Shown here: piece after piece, positions 1 through 8,241 of the stretch
Layout: every line of letters begins with the position of its first letter
How positions within the stretch are numbered: the first letter of the stretch is position 1
Assembly (NCBI RefSeq): GCF_037892425.1
Contig: NZ_JBBKTT010000001.1
Location: 4,154,001-4,218,000 of the forward strand
Source of the DNA: Lacibacter sp. H375
GTDB lineage: Bacteria; Bacteroidota; Bacteroidia; Chitinophagales; Chitinophagaceae
DNA: 64,000 nt
Direction of reading: 5' to 3'
Program-made: the position numbers and the translations under genes
The notes under the pieces: generated by a model
The model's input: the letters and a program-made list of their open reading frames with translations, nothing else
The model's database searches: none
What the model was told of the DNA's origin: nothing

Positions 1-1
1 A

Positions 2-694
2 ACGCTAAAAGAGGTAAACGCCGGCAGCGTATTTCTTAACAACTGGGTGTATGAGCAAACAAAAGCCTTGCTTGATAAAGGTAAGCTTGTTGCATTGCTC
101 GGAGGCGATCATAGCACTCCGCTTGGTTACTACAAAGCAATTGCTGAAAAGTATGGCGATTTTGGTATTCTGCAGATCGATGCGCATTTTGACCTGCGTG
201 AATCATACGAAGGTTTCGTTTACTCACACGCCTCGATCATGTACAATGCGTTGAAAGAAATACCACAGATCAAGAAATTAGTACAGGTTGGCGTTCGTGA
301 TTTTGGAGATAACGAGTGGAAGATTGTTTGCGAAAGCAACTCCCGCATCGTTCCTTATTTCGACAGAGACTTAAAAGAACGTATGTATGAAGGGCAAACC
401 TGGAAACAGGTGGTTGATGATATAATTGAACATTTGCCGGCCAAAGTATACATCAGTTTTGATGCCGACGGGCTTGATCCAAAACTTTGCCCACACACCG
501 GCACACCGGTTATGGGTGGACTTGAAACAGAACAGGCTTTCTATTTATTCCGCAAAATCATTAGCAGTGGGCGAAAGCTGATTGGCTTCGATTTGAATGA
601 AGTGGGTATAAGCAGCAATGAGTGGGATGAGAACGTAGGTGCAAGAGTGCTTTACAAACTCAGCAACATGCTGTTGGCTTGTAATCCAAACTAA
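2..694 (+). CDS. Ureohydrolase family protein (arginase/agmatinase/formimidoylglutamase), 5' truncated by the window edge
   Basis: The frame is open from base 2 and runs through the GTG at 47, so the true start lies upstream of the window. Ureohydrolases use a binuclear Mn2+ centre to hydrolyse guanidino or formimino groups. The metal-binding motifs are all visible: GGDHS at 101-115, DAHFD at about 179-193 and SFDADGLDP at about 455-481. The 230 visible residues are the catalytic two-thirds of a protein that is usually 300-390 residues long. The substrate (arginine, agmatine or formimidoylglutamate) cannot be told from this part. A rho-independent terminator follows 22 bp after the stop, so this ends its transcription unit. 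Confidence 0.9.
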   Translation, partial: TLKEVNAGSVFLNNWVYEQTKALLDKGKLVALLGGDHSTPLGYYKAIAEKYGDFGILQIDAHFDLRESYEGFVYSHASIMYNALKEIPQIKKLVQVGVRDFGDNEWKIVCESNSRIVPYFDRDLKERMYEGQTWKQVVDDIIEHLPAKVYISFDADGLDPKLCPHTGTPVMGGLETEQAFYLFRKIISSGRKLIGFDLNEVGISSNEWDENVGARVLYKLSNMLLACNPN

Positions 695-715
695 ACATAC
701 AACTGTATATCAATG

Positions 716-746
716 AGAGGTTCATTTTTAATGGGCCTCTTTTTTA
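716..746 (+). terminator. Rho-independent terminator after the ureohydrolase gene
   Basis: Arms 716-725 and 731-740 pair over 10 bp (two G-T wobbles) around a 5-nt loop, and are followed by a run of T to 746. Confidence 0.8.
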
Positions 747-766
747 TGCTAACAGGCGTAAGGAAA

Positions 767-774
767 TATCTTTG
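767..774 (+). promoter_or_regulatory. Possible -7 promoter element (TATCTTTG) with no intact gene behind it
   Basis: It matches the Bacteroidota TAnnTTTG -7 box. The next ATG (787) opens only a 9-codon frame that stops at 814-816, just inside the imperfect left edge of the first repeat copy. It may be the remnant of a lost gene, the promoter of a small RNA, or chance. Confidence 0.35.
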
Positions 775-816
775 AGCTTGTTTGAGATGTTCTTAAAAAA
801 AGAAAGCCAACCCTAA

Positions 817-853
817 AAAGAGTCGGCCGTTGCTAACCTATGAAAAACACCTA
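817..853. repeat. 37-bp direct repeat, copy 1
   Basis: Identical over 37 bases to 1018-1054, exactly 201 bp away. Similarity extends leftward to about 806 with a few mismatches (ccct shared at 811-814). The core reads agtcggccgttgctaacc. No transposase gene or target duplication is visible. Confidence 0.85.
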
Positions 854-1017
854 CGTGCAATATAGAATAAAAAACAATTCAGCGTGTGGTTGAAAAAGAC
901 ATTTTAAACTAAGTCAGGAAAAAAATGACAAAACTGTGCCGATTGGGATGTAATACTTAAAAGTGATGGACAAAAAACTGATGTAATAAGTATGGGCAAA
1001 AAATAGGCCGTCCCTGG

Positions 1018-1054
1018 AAAGAGTCGGCCGTTGCTAACCTATGAAAAACACCTA
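1018..1054. repeat. 37-bp direct repeat, copy 2
   Basis: Second identical copy of the 817-853 element. On the minus strand it lies inside a 63-codon open frame (957-1148) that I do not regard as a gene. The sequences after the two copies differ, so this is a short dispersed element and not a duplication of the whole interval. Confidence 0.85.
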
Positions 1055-1292
1055 TGACACAAAAGAACAGCGAAATTTGATATTCTTTTGTAGTATAAAA
1101 TATGATATTGGCAATGTTTTTACGTTTTTCACATTTTTTAGCCGGCATTGTGCAAAACCTAAACCCGGTGAAGAGATGATATCTATTTATTTGTTTTATT
1201 AACAGTACAAGCTGTATTGTTTGTCCTTGAAATACAAATTGTCACTTAGCATTCCCAACAACAGTGCGGCCAATGTATAAATTCATATGCTG

Positions 1293-1300
1293 TATCTTTA
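1293..1300 (+). promoter_or_regulatory. -7 promoter element (TATCTTTA)
   Basis: Bacteroidota TAnnTTTG-type box 7 nt before the ATG at 1308. It argues against the upstream in-frame ATG at 1287, which precedes the box. Confidence 0.6.
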
Positions 1301-1307
1301 TCCTGCC

Positions 1308-1910
1308 ATGAACACATATCGTATTCCCATTTTCTTTGAACCGTTTGAAAAACAAAAAAAAGCAGCCCGTCTTTTACATTTACTGGCTGGGTTTTTAATG
1401 ATTGCAAATGCATGGGGCGAATTCAAGACCCCTACTCCGGGTTTATTTTTTGTTGTGGTACAAGTGTCGGTTGCCTTGCTGATTATTCTCTATGCATTCG
1501 TTGGAAAAAAATGGATGGCTGATCAGTCGAGAAGTAATGGCATTTTTCGGTTATTGGGAGCCGTGGTTCTGTTTTATGCTGCATGGCATTTCTTGCAATT
1601 AAACGAAGGAATGAGAGCCGTGCTTCAGTTCTTTGCAGGTGGAGGCCTCCTGTTCCTCTTCTTTACCGAACGAAAGATCTTTTCACCCTGCTATATCACA
1701 ATTGATGAAAAGGGTGTGCACACACCTGATAACCTGAAACAGCGACTAATTGAATGGAAGAATATTGACAACATGATTGTCAAGAACGATTTTGTTTCCA
1801 TCAACACCGTTCAGAACCAATTCATACAATACGAAACCGGTGCTGTATTGAGCGAAATTCAAATGGATGAGACGAATGCCTATTGCAGGGAGCAGTTTAC
1901 AAAAAAGTAA
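1308..1910 (+). CDS. Small integral membrane protein with C-terminal PH-like soluble domain
   Basis: A 200-residue protein with about four hydrophobic segments in roughly the first 125 residues, then a soluble tail of about 75 residues ending in charged residues. The tail has alternating strands (ITIDEKGVHT, then a W-N-I segment, then SINTV), which resembles the small PH-like domains of bacterial membrane proteins. That fold is inferred. It is a distant paralogue of the protein at 11428-12024: both share an HxLAG first helix, an N-x-x-FRL motif and ERKI before the tail. The ATG at 1308 was chosen because a -7 element sits 7 nt upstream and the earlier ATG (1287) would lie upstream of that box. 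No function is known to me. Confidence 0.7.
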   Translation: MNTYRIPIFFEPFEKQKKAARLLHLLAGFLMIANAWGEFKTPTPGLFFVVVQVSVALLIILYAFVGKKWMADQSRSNGIFRLLGAVVLFYAAWHFLQLNEGMRAVLQFFAGGGLLFLFFTERKIFSPCYITIDEKGVHTPDNLKQRLIEWKNIDNMIVKNDFVSINTVQNQFIQYETGAVLSEIQMDETNAYCREQFTKK

Positions 1911-1925
1911 TGCGCTTGAAACCTA

Positions 1926-1944
1926 GTTGCAATTTATATGCAAC
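1926..1944. other. Short hairpin after the membrane protein gene
   Basis: GTTGCA (1926-1931) and TGCAAC (1939-1944) form a 6-bp stem without a T run. It may be a weak terminator or transcript end. Confidence 0.3.
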
Positions 1945-1965
1945 CAACTTCCAGGTATTTTAAAA

Positions 1966-1973
1966 TATCTTTG
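1966..1973 (+). promoter_or_regulatory. -7 promoter element (TATCTTTG) of the metal-efflux operon
   Basis: A perfect TAnnTTTG box directly ahead of two consecutive TTG codons (1976 and 1979). Spacing suggests a transcript with almost no leader. Confidence 0.6.
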
Positions 1974-1975
1974 CT

Positions 1976-2365
1976 TTGTTGAAAAAGGCTATCTGTATAT
2001 TATTTCTGGGAGCGTATCTCATTTCCTCAACAGAGCTTCGTCAGTTGTTGAAGTTTCCGTTGCTGATCAAACATTACAACGAACACAAAGAACAAAATAA
2101 AGATCTCGGCCTGCTTCAATTCCTTGCCATGCATTATAATGATGAGGATATTATTGATCTTGATTACAGCAAGGATCAGCAATTGCCATTCAAATCACAA
2201 GGCGGATATACCGGTGCTGTATTGAGTGTATTTGAACCTACTCCTTTTTATTCATTGATACCTAAAGTTGAGACCGCACTGCCAGTAGCACATGCTATCA
2301 GCAACGAAAGTTTTATCAGCTCCACGTTTCGTTCTTCTATCTGGCAACCGCCCAAAGCCTGTTAA
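1976..2365 (+). CDS. Small exported protein preceding CzcA-type efflux pump, unknown function
   Basis: A 129-residue protein with an N-terminal hydrophobic signal segment (LKKAICILFLGAYLISS), a charged middle with LRQLLKFPLLIKHYNEHK, an acidic stretch (DEDIIDLDYSKD) and a C-terminus ending WQPPKAC. From memory, similar short proteins precede CzcA/CusA genes in other Bacteroidota; this is recollection and was not searched. No enzyme motif is seen. No ATG is available, so translation probably starts at TTG 1976 or TTG 1979, just after the -7 box. The location 88 bp before the pump gene suggests a role in metal sensing or efflux assembly, which is inference. Confidence 0.7.
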   Translation: MLKKAICILFLGAYLISSTELRQLLKFPLLIKHYNEHKEQNKDLGLLQFLAMHYNDEDIIDLDYSKDQQLPFKSQGGYTGAVLSVFEPTPFYSLIPKVETALPVAHAISNESFISSTFRSSIWQPPKAC

Positions 2366-2453
2366 GTAATATCAATTTTATTTTTTCAGTTAGCTTTTCT
2401 TGAAGTAAAGAAAGGTTATTGCTGTATTACTTATGCTCTAAACAAAACAGGTA

Positions 2454-5400
2454 ATGCTGAATGCCATTATACGGTTTTCCGTAAAAAACAAACTTATTAT
2501 CGGGTTACTCATCATTGGTCTTATTGGCTATGGTAGTTATGAAATTACAAGACTGCCCATTGATGCTGTTCCGGATATTACCGATAACCAGGTGCAGGTA
2601 ATTACCGTTGCGCCTTCGTATGGAGCAACAGATATTGAACGGCTCATCACTTTTCCTATTGAGCAGGTAAACAATAATATTCCCGGCTTAGTGGAGATCA
2701 GGAGTTTCTCCCGTTTTGGTTTATCACTTGTAACAATTGTGTTTGATGATAAAACCGATGTGTACTGGGCACGCCAACAGGTAGCCGAACGTTTGCAAAA
2801 AGTAAAAGATATTATTCCGAAAGAGATCGGCACACCTGAACTTGCGCCGGTAACAACGGGACTTGGTGAGATCTATCAATACGTTGTTCGTCCTGAAAAA
2901 GGTTACGAGAATAAATACGATGCAACGGAGTTACGCACGATCCAGGATTGGATCGTGCGTCGTCAGCTGTTAGGTGTACAGGGTGTTGCTGAAGTAAGCA
3001 GCTTCGGCGGAAAATTAAAACAGTACAGTATTGAAATTGATCCGGCAAAACTATTCTCTTATAACATCACCATCAGCGATGTATTTACTGCACTCGAAAA
3101 AAATAACCAGAACACCGGTGGTGCTTATATTGAAAAAGGTGCAACGGTACTGTATATACGAAGTGAAGGTCTTGCCGGAAGCCAGGAGGATATTGGCAAC
3201 ATCTCCATCAAACGCACAAACAGCGGTGCACCTTTATTTATCCATGATGTTGCAGAAGTGAAAATTGGTCATGCTACACGTTATGGTGCCATGACGTTTA
3301 ATGATGAAGGCGAAGTGGCGGGTGCAGTTGTAATGATGTTGAAAGGTGCCAACAGCAGCGAGGTGATCAGGAATGTAAAAGACCGTATTGAACAAATACA
3401 AAAAACATTGCCTGAAGGCGTTAAGATTGAAGCATTTCTCGACCGCACAAAAATGGTGGGCCATGCAATAGGTACAGTGAAAACTAATTTGCTGGAGGGA
3501 GCATTGATCGTTGTATTTGTACTTGTATTGTTTCTTGGAAATTTCAGGGCAGGTATCCTGGTAGCATCCGTTATTCCATTGGCGATGTTGTTTGCTGTTA
3601 TCATGATGAATATGTTTGGTGTGAGTGGTAACCTGATGAGTTTGGGTGCCCTTGATTTTGGTTTGATCGTTGATGGTGCAGTGATCATTGTTGAAGCGGT
3701 GATGCACCAATTAAGTCATAGTAAGAAATTCAACAGCACCTATCGGTTAACAGGTGAACAAATGGATGCTGAGGTAAATCACAGTGCGAGTAAGATGATG
3801 AACAGTGCAGTGTTTGGACAGATCATTATTCTCGTTGTGTATCTACCCATCTTCACGTTACAGGGCATTGAAGGAAAAATGTTCAAACCAATGGCACAAA
3901 CAGTTGCGTTTGCATTGCTCGGAGCATTTATTCTTTCGCTCACTTACATACCTATGATGAGTGCGTTGTTCCTCAGCAAGAAAATTCATCATAAACAAAA
4001 CCTGTCAGATAAATTTATGATCTGGCTTGAACGCATCTATCAATCTGCATTGGATAGAGTACTCAACTTTCCAAAGACTGTTCTAGCAGCGGCGCTGTTA
4101 TTGTTTGCATCATCAATCCTGATCCTCCGTTCACTTGGTGGCGAATTTATTCCTGCACTCGAAGAAGGTGATTTTGCGATTGATACAAGAGTATTGACCG
4201 GAAGCAATCTGCAAACAACAATTGATTACACGCAGAAAGCAGCACACATTCTTAAAACAAGATTTCCTGAAGTGGAGAAAATCGTTACTAAGATCGGGAG
4301 TGGTGAAGTACCCACCGATCCAATGCCAATGGAAGCAAGTGACCTGATGGTGATCTTAAAAGACAAAGATGAATGGACCTCAGCCAAAACCTTTGATGAA
4401 CTGGCAGAAAAAATGGGTGATGCATTGAAAGATGTACCCGGCATTACCACAGGTTTTCAATATCCGGTACAAATGCGTTTCAATGAATTGATGACCGGCG
4501 CAAGACAGGATGTAGTATGTAAAATTTTTGGCGAAAATCTTGATTCGCTGGCACATTATGCTCAAAAACTCGGGAAGATCATTAACACTGTTGAAGGTGC
4601 AAAGAGTTTGTATGTTGAAACCGTGAATGGTTTACCACAAATCATTATTCAATACAACCGTGCTGCTATTGCACAATACAACTTAAGTATTGCTGATATA
4701 AACAAAGTTGTCAATACTGCTCTCGCCGGGCAAAGTGCGGGTATGTTGTTTGAAGGTGAAAAGCGTTTTGATATTGTTGTACGTTTAAAAGGCGATCAGA
4801 AAAAAGACGTAAAAGATATTCAGCAACTGCTCATCCCTACTCCATCAGGTTCGCAGATTCCGTTATATCAACTGGCGAATGTAGAAATTAAAGAAGGCCC
4901 AAATCAGATCCAACGTGAAGATGCCAAACGACGGATTGTTGTTGGCTTCAACGTTCGTGGTCGTGACGTGCAAAGTATTGTGAACGAATTACAGAAAAAA
5001 ACAGAACAACAATTAAAGCTACCTGCCGGCTATTATATAACCTACGGTGGTGCATTTGAAAATTTGAATGAAGCTAAACAGCGGCTGATGATCGCTGTAC
5101 CTGTTTCGCTCCTGCTCATTTTTGTATTACTCTATTTTGCTTTTGGTTCTGTAAAACAAGGATTACTCATTTACTCAGCTATTCCGTTATCTGCTATCGG
5201 CGGCATTCTATTTCTTGCGATGCGTGGGATGCCGTTCAGTATCAGTGCAGGTATTGGTTTCATTGCGTTGTTTGGTGTGGCTGTATTAAATGGCATAGTA
5301 CTGATCGCTGAATTTAATCGATTGCGGACAGAAGGTTTAACTGATGTTCGAAGGATTGTATTAATGGGCACCAAGATCCGGTTACGTCCGGTGTTGATGA

Positions 5401-6800
5401 CAGCTTCTGTTGCATCGCTTGGTTTTTTACCAATGGCATTAAGCGATGGTGCAGGTGCGGAAGTACAACGCCCACTCGCCACTGTTGTAATTGGAGGTTT
5501 GATCATTGCCACCTTCCTCACTTTATTTGTATTACCTGTGCTTTATATCATTTTTGAAAAAGGAATCAAAATGAAAAAGAAAAAAAACAGTGTGCCGTTA
5601 AGTATTTTGTTATTGTTGTTCTTCTTGCATGGGACAGCAACTGCACAAACACCAATCAGCCTGCAGGCAGCAATTGACACAGCAGTAAAAAATAATTTAA
5701 TTTTGAAGAATGAGCAATTAGTTGCGCAATACAAACAATTACTCATACCATCAGCTTCGGTTGTGCCGCAAACAACTGTGCATGCTGAGGCAGGACAATT
5801 CAACAGCATTTACACTGATACAAAGTTTGGCTTATCACAAAGCTTCAGTTTTCCAAAAGTGTACAACACCCAAAAAGAATTGCTACGGGAAGAATGGAAA
5901 AACAGTTCGCTTTTTACAGCAGTAAAAGAAAAAGAATTGAAGCAACAGGTGCAATCAGTTTTTTATCAACTCGCATGGCTGCAGGAAAAAGAAAAACTGC
6001 TGCAATATGCCGACAGCCTGTTTACTGATTTTTACAAACGTACCGAACTACGTTTACAAAAAGGTGAAAGCAATATCCTGGAAAAAGCAACTGCAGAAAC
6101 GCAACTGGGGCAAATAAATATCCAACGCAAACAACTGCAACACGATAAAGCTGTATTGCAATTACAATTTCAGATACTGCTCAATACAACTACTGCTTTT
6201 ATACCTGCGGTGCAAACGTTGAAGATGCCTGTTCAGATCATAAGTGCTGAGTTCAGTTCGCATCCATCGATCATACTTGCGCAGCAGCAGGAACGCATTG
6301 CTGATGCAACCATTGAAGCAGAACAATCGAAACTGTTGCCTGAACTTTCATTGGGAGTTTTCAGTACAAGTATTAAAGGTATTGGTGCCGATGATAAATA
6401 TTACAGTAGTGCAAAACGTTTTCAATCGGTACAATTAGGAGTTGGCATTCCTGTTTTTGCCAGAGCACAAAAAGCAAAGATCAACAGTGCGCAGTTCAGT
6501 AAGCAGATTGCTGCTAATCAAACAGCCATCAGCCTGCAAACACTTTCAAGCAATTATCAGAAAACGCTTGCATTGTATAAACAGCATAACGAAACTGTCA
6601 CTTATTTTGAAAACACGGGATTGAAAAATGCTTCCCTTATCATTGAAACTGCAAACAAACAATTCAGCAGCGGTTTAATCAATTACCTCGAGTGGTTTAT
6701 GCTGGTGAATCAAGCCACGGCTGTAAAGAACGATTATTTTGATGCAGTGCGGAATCTCAACGAAAGCATTATTCAACTCAACTATTACAACAACCAATAA
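2454..6800 (+). CDS. czcA: CzcA/CusA-type heavy-metal RND efflux pump fused to a TolC-like outer-membrane factor
   Basis: 1448 residues, against about 1040 for a normal heavy-metal RND pump. Residues 1-1039 form the pump, with N-terminal TM1, porter domains and a C-terminal bundle ending near VLPVLYIIFEK. The TM4 proton-relay signature of heavy-metal RND proteins is intact: Asp401, Asp407 and Glu414 within DFGLIVDGAVIIVE. Residues 1040-1448 are a TolC/CusC-like outer-membrane factor. This part begins with its own Met and a signal-peptide-like segment (KKKK, then SILLLLFFLHGTATAQ), with a likely cleavage site near residue 1065. An AGGA stands 6 nt before the internal ATG at 5571, so separate initiation is also possible. 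The CzcA-type relay suggests divalent cations such as Zn, Co or Cd; the exact metal is not readable. The adaptor gene follows 10 bp later. Confidence 0.93.
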   Translation: MLNAIIRFSVKNKLIIGLLIIGLIGYGSYEITRLPIDAVPDITDNQVQVITVAPSYGATDIERLITFPIEQVNNNIPGLVEIRSFSRFGLSLVTIVFDDKTDVYWARQQVAERLQKVKDIIPKEIGTPELAPVTTGLGEIYQYVVRPEKGYENKYDATELRTIQDWIVRRQLLGVQGVAEVSSFGGKLKQYSIEIDPAKLFSYNITISDVFTALEKNNQNTGGAYIEKGATVLYIRSEGLAGSQEDIGNISIKRTNSGAPLFIHDVAEVKIGHATRYGAMTFNDEGEVAGAVVMMLKGANSSEVIRNVKDRIEQIQKTLPEGVKIEAFLDRTKMVGHAIGTVKTNLLEGALIVVFVLVLFLGNFRAGILVASVIPLAMLFAVIMMNMFGVSGNLMSLGALDFGLIVDGAVIIVEAVMHQLSHSKKFNSTYRLTGEQMDAEVNHSASKMMNSAVFGQIIILVVYLPIFTLQGIEGKMFKPMAQTVAFALLGAFILSLTYIPMMSALFLSKKIHHKQNLSDKFMIWLERIYQSALDRVLNFPKTVLAAALLLFASSILILRSLGGEFIPALEEGDFAIDTRVLTGSNLQTTIDYTQKAAHILKTRFPEVEKIVTKIGSGEVPTDPMPMEASDLMVILKDKDEWTSAKTFDELAEKMGDALKDVPGITTGFQYPVQMRFNELMTGARQDVVCKIFGENLDSLAHYAQKLGKIINTVEGAKSLYVETVNGLPQIIIQYNRAAIAQYNLSIADINKVVNTALAGQSAGMLFEGEKRFDIVVRLKGDQKKDVKDIQQLLIPTPSGSQIPLYQLANVEIKEGPNQIQREDAKRRIVVGFNVRGRDVQSIVNELQKKTEQQLKLPAGYYITYGGAFENLNEAKQRLMIAVPVSLLLIFVLLYFAFGSVKQGLLIYSAIPLSAIGGILFLAMRGMPFSISAGIGFIALFGVAVLNGIVLIAEFNRLRTEGLTDVRRIVLMGTKIRLRPVLMTASVASLGFLPMALSDGAGAEVQRPLATVVIGGLIIATFLTLFVLPVLYIIFEKGIKMKKKKNSVPLSILLLLFFLHGTATAQTPISLQAAIDTAVKNNLILKNEQLVAQYKQLLIPSASVVPQTTVHAEAGQFNSIYTDTKFGLSQSFSFPKVYNTQKELLREEWKNSSLFTAVKEKELKQQVQSVFYQLAWLQEKEKLLQYADSLFTDFYKRTELRLQKGESNILEKATAETQLGQINIQRKQLQHDKAVLQLQFQILLNTTTAFIPAVQTLKMPVQIISAEFSSHPSIILAQQQERIADATIEAEQSKLLPELSLGVFSTSIKGIGADDKYYSSAKRFQSVQLGVGIPVFARAQKAKINSAQFSKQIAANQTAISLQTLSSNYQKTLALYKQHNETVTYFENTGLKNASLIIETANKQFSSGLINYLEWFMLVNQATAVKNDYFDAVRNLNESIIQLNYYNNQ

Positions 6801-6810
6801 ACGAACGATC

Positions 6811-7938
6811 ATGAAATATTCAATCCTGTCTATATCACTTCTGCTGTTGTTTGCCTGTAGTAGTAAGAATAAAACACAAGGAACAGAAACGCCTACACTT
6901 CAAGAAACAAGCATCACACTTACTGATGCTCAATTAAAAAATGCAGCACTTGAATTGGTGCAGGTGCAGCAACGTTCTGTCTCTTCAATTTTAAAACTCA
7001 ATGGACGAATTGATGTGCCGCCGCAGAATATAGTTTCCATCAGCGTGCCGTTGGGTGGTTATCTGAAATCAACAAAGTTGTTGCCCGGTATGCATTTAAG
7101 GAAAGGTGAAGTGATCGCTACTGTTGAAGATCAGCAATACATTCAGTTGCAGCAAGATTATTTAACTGCTAAAGCAAGGATCGGTTTTACAGAAGCGGAA
7201 TACCTGCGTCAAAAAGAACTGAACGAAAGCAAAGCCAGCAGCGATAAAGTATATCAACAGGCTGAATCAGAATTTAAAAGCCAGAAAATACTCATCAGTG
7301 CATTGGGAGAAAAACTGAAACTGGCCGGCATCAACACCAATCAACTTACAGAGCAAACGATCACCCGCAGTATTCAACTGCACTCCCCTATTGCTGGATA
7401 TGTATCGAAAGTAAATGTGAACATCGGCAAGTATGTTGCACCTACTGATGTTTTATTTGAATTGATCAACCCAACCGATATACATCTTGCATTGACCGTA
7501 TTTGAAAAGGATGTGAATAAACTTTTTATCGGGCAGAAACTTGTGTCTTATACCAATAATGATCCCGGCATCAAACATCATGGTGATATCATCTTAATTG
7601 GAAAAGACCTGGGGCCCGACCGCAGCACAGAAGTGCATTGCCATTTTGATGACTACGATAAAACACTCATCCCCGGAACTTACATGAATGCAGATATTGA
7701 AGTACAGAATAAAGCCGCTTGGGTTTTACCTGAAGATGCTGTGGTTCGTTTTGAAAACAAACAATACATATTCGTTAAAAAGACGGATAAAACATTTGAG
7801 CTGCTGGAAATACAACCGGGCGCTACCGAAAACGGATTCACTGAAATACTGAATACAGAAAATTTGCAACAAAAACTAGTAGTAGGTAAAGGAGCTTACA
7901 CACTATTGATGAGCCTGAAGAATAAAACAGAAGATTGA
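6811..7938 (+). CDS. czcB: Efflux RND periplasmic adaptor lipoprotein (CzcB/CusB, HlyD family)
   Basis: A 375-residue membrane-fusion protein linking the RND pump to the outer-membrane channel. The N-terminus MKYSILSISLLLLFACSS carries a lipobox with Cys16, so it is probably a lipoprotein. A barrel-sandwich (lipoyl-like) half appears near residues 70-95 (SVPLGGYL..LLPGMHLRKGEVIA). An alpha-hairpin follows at about 100-165, then the second sandwich half (LHSPIAGYVSKVNVNIGKYV) and beta-barrel domains. The ATG at 6811 was chosen over earlier in-frame codons because those lie inside the preceding gene and upstream of the signal sequence. Last gene of the efflux operon. Confidence 0.92.
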   Translation: MKYSILSISLLLLFACSSKNKTQGTETPTLQETSITLTDAQLKNAALELVQVQQRSVSSILKLNGRIDVPPQNIVSISVPLGGYLKSTKLLPGMHLRKGEVIATVEDQQYIQLQQDYLTAKARIGFTEAEYLRQKELNESKASSDKVYQQAESEFKSQKILISALGEKLKLAGINTNQLTEQTITRSIQLHSPIAGYVSKVNVNIGKYVAPTDVLFELINPTDIHLALTVFEKDVNKLFIGQKLVSYTNNDPGIKHHGDIILIGKDLGPDRSTEVHCHFDDYDKTLIPGTYMNADIEVQNKAAWVLPEDAVVRFENKQYIFVKKTDKTFELLEIQPGATENGFTEILNTENLQQKLVVGKGAYTLLMSLKNKTED

Positions 7939-7976
7939 TCTTAGATTATTATGCACATCGTTCCATACTTTTTAAC

Positions 7977-8012
7977 GGCAGGATCTAAATCAAAAATGAT
8001 TTGCATCCTGCC
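7977..8012. terminator. Bipartite hairpin, likely end of the efflux operon
   Basis: GGCAGGAT (7977-7984) pairs with ATCCTGCC (8005-8012), and inside it AAATCA (7987-7992) pairs with TGATTT (7997-8002), leaving AAAA as the loop. The stem is strong but no clear T run follows, so termination is probable but not certain. Confidence 0.55.
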
Positions 8013-8025
8013 ATTGACAACATAC

Positions 8026-8055
8026 AATCCAATGTGACATAAGTCACATTGGATT
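8026..8055. promoter_or_regulatory. Perfect 13-bp-arm palindrome with CRP/FNR-like core
   Basis: Arms 8026-8038 and 8043-8055 are exact inverted repeats separated by ATAA. The centre (8033-8048) reads TGTGA-N6-TCACA, the classical CRP half-site arrangement. It lies about 28 bp upstream of a TAnnTTTG-type box and ahead of the haem-protein operon, a plausible activator position for a Crp/Fnr-family regulator. The regulator itself is not in the window. A structural RNA role is the alternative. Confidence 0.55.
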
Positions 8056-8075
8056 ACTTCATTTATATATTGTTG

Positions 8076-8083
8076 TACCTTTA
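8076..8083 (+). promoter_or_regulatory. -7 promoter element (TACCTTTA) of the haem-protein operon
   Basis: TAnnTTTG-type box downstream of the palindrome. The transcript would have a leader of about 150 nt before the ATG at 8242. Confidence 0.45.
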
Positions 8084-8241
8084 TAAAAATCTAAACATAC
8101 CGTGTACAATAAAAACTGTGTACCAGCGTATAAAGATTGAAACACTCCCCACCAATTTCTATTTCTGTTTAAAGTCAATACCACTGCAGTTTGCTGCCTG
8201 GTAATTGGAATTTTATTTCGGTAACTATAACCACATAGCAC

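Larger units (their letters stand above)
695..1307. other. Gene-poor interval of about 610 bp
   Basis: It holds the ureohydrolase terminator, an orphan TATCTTTG box, two copies of a 37-bp repeat and the promoter of the next gene. No convincing coding frame is seen on either strand. The rest is AT-rich and unexplained. Confidence 0.6.

Noticed and set aside
957-1148. 63-codon open frame on the minus strand across a 37-bp repeat copy
   Set aside because: No promoter, ribosome-binding site or recognisable protein pattern; part of it is just the repeat read backwards.
3234-3710. Two overlapping open frames antisense to the RND pump (158 and 135 codons)
   Set aside because: Rich in His, Asn and Thr from the reverse reading of a transmembrane region; the sense frame is clearly the pump.
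8026-8055. The palindrome as a plain terminator of the efflux operon
   Set aside because: No T run follows and a stronger hairpin (7977-8012) already fits that job; the TGTGA-N6-TCACA core suits an operator better. A termination role is not excluded.
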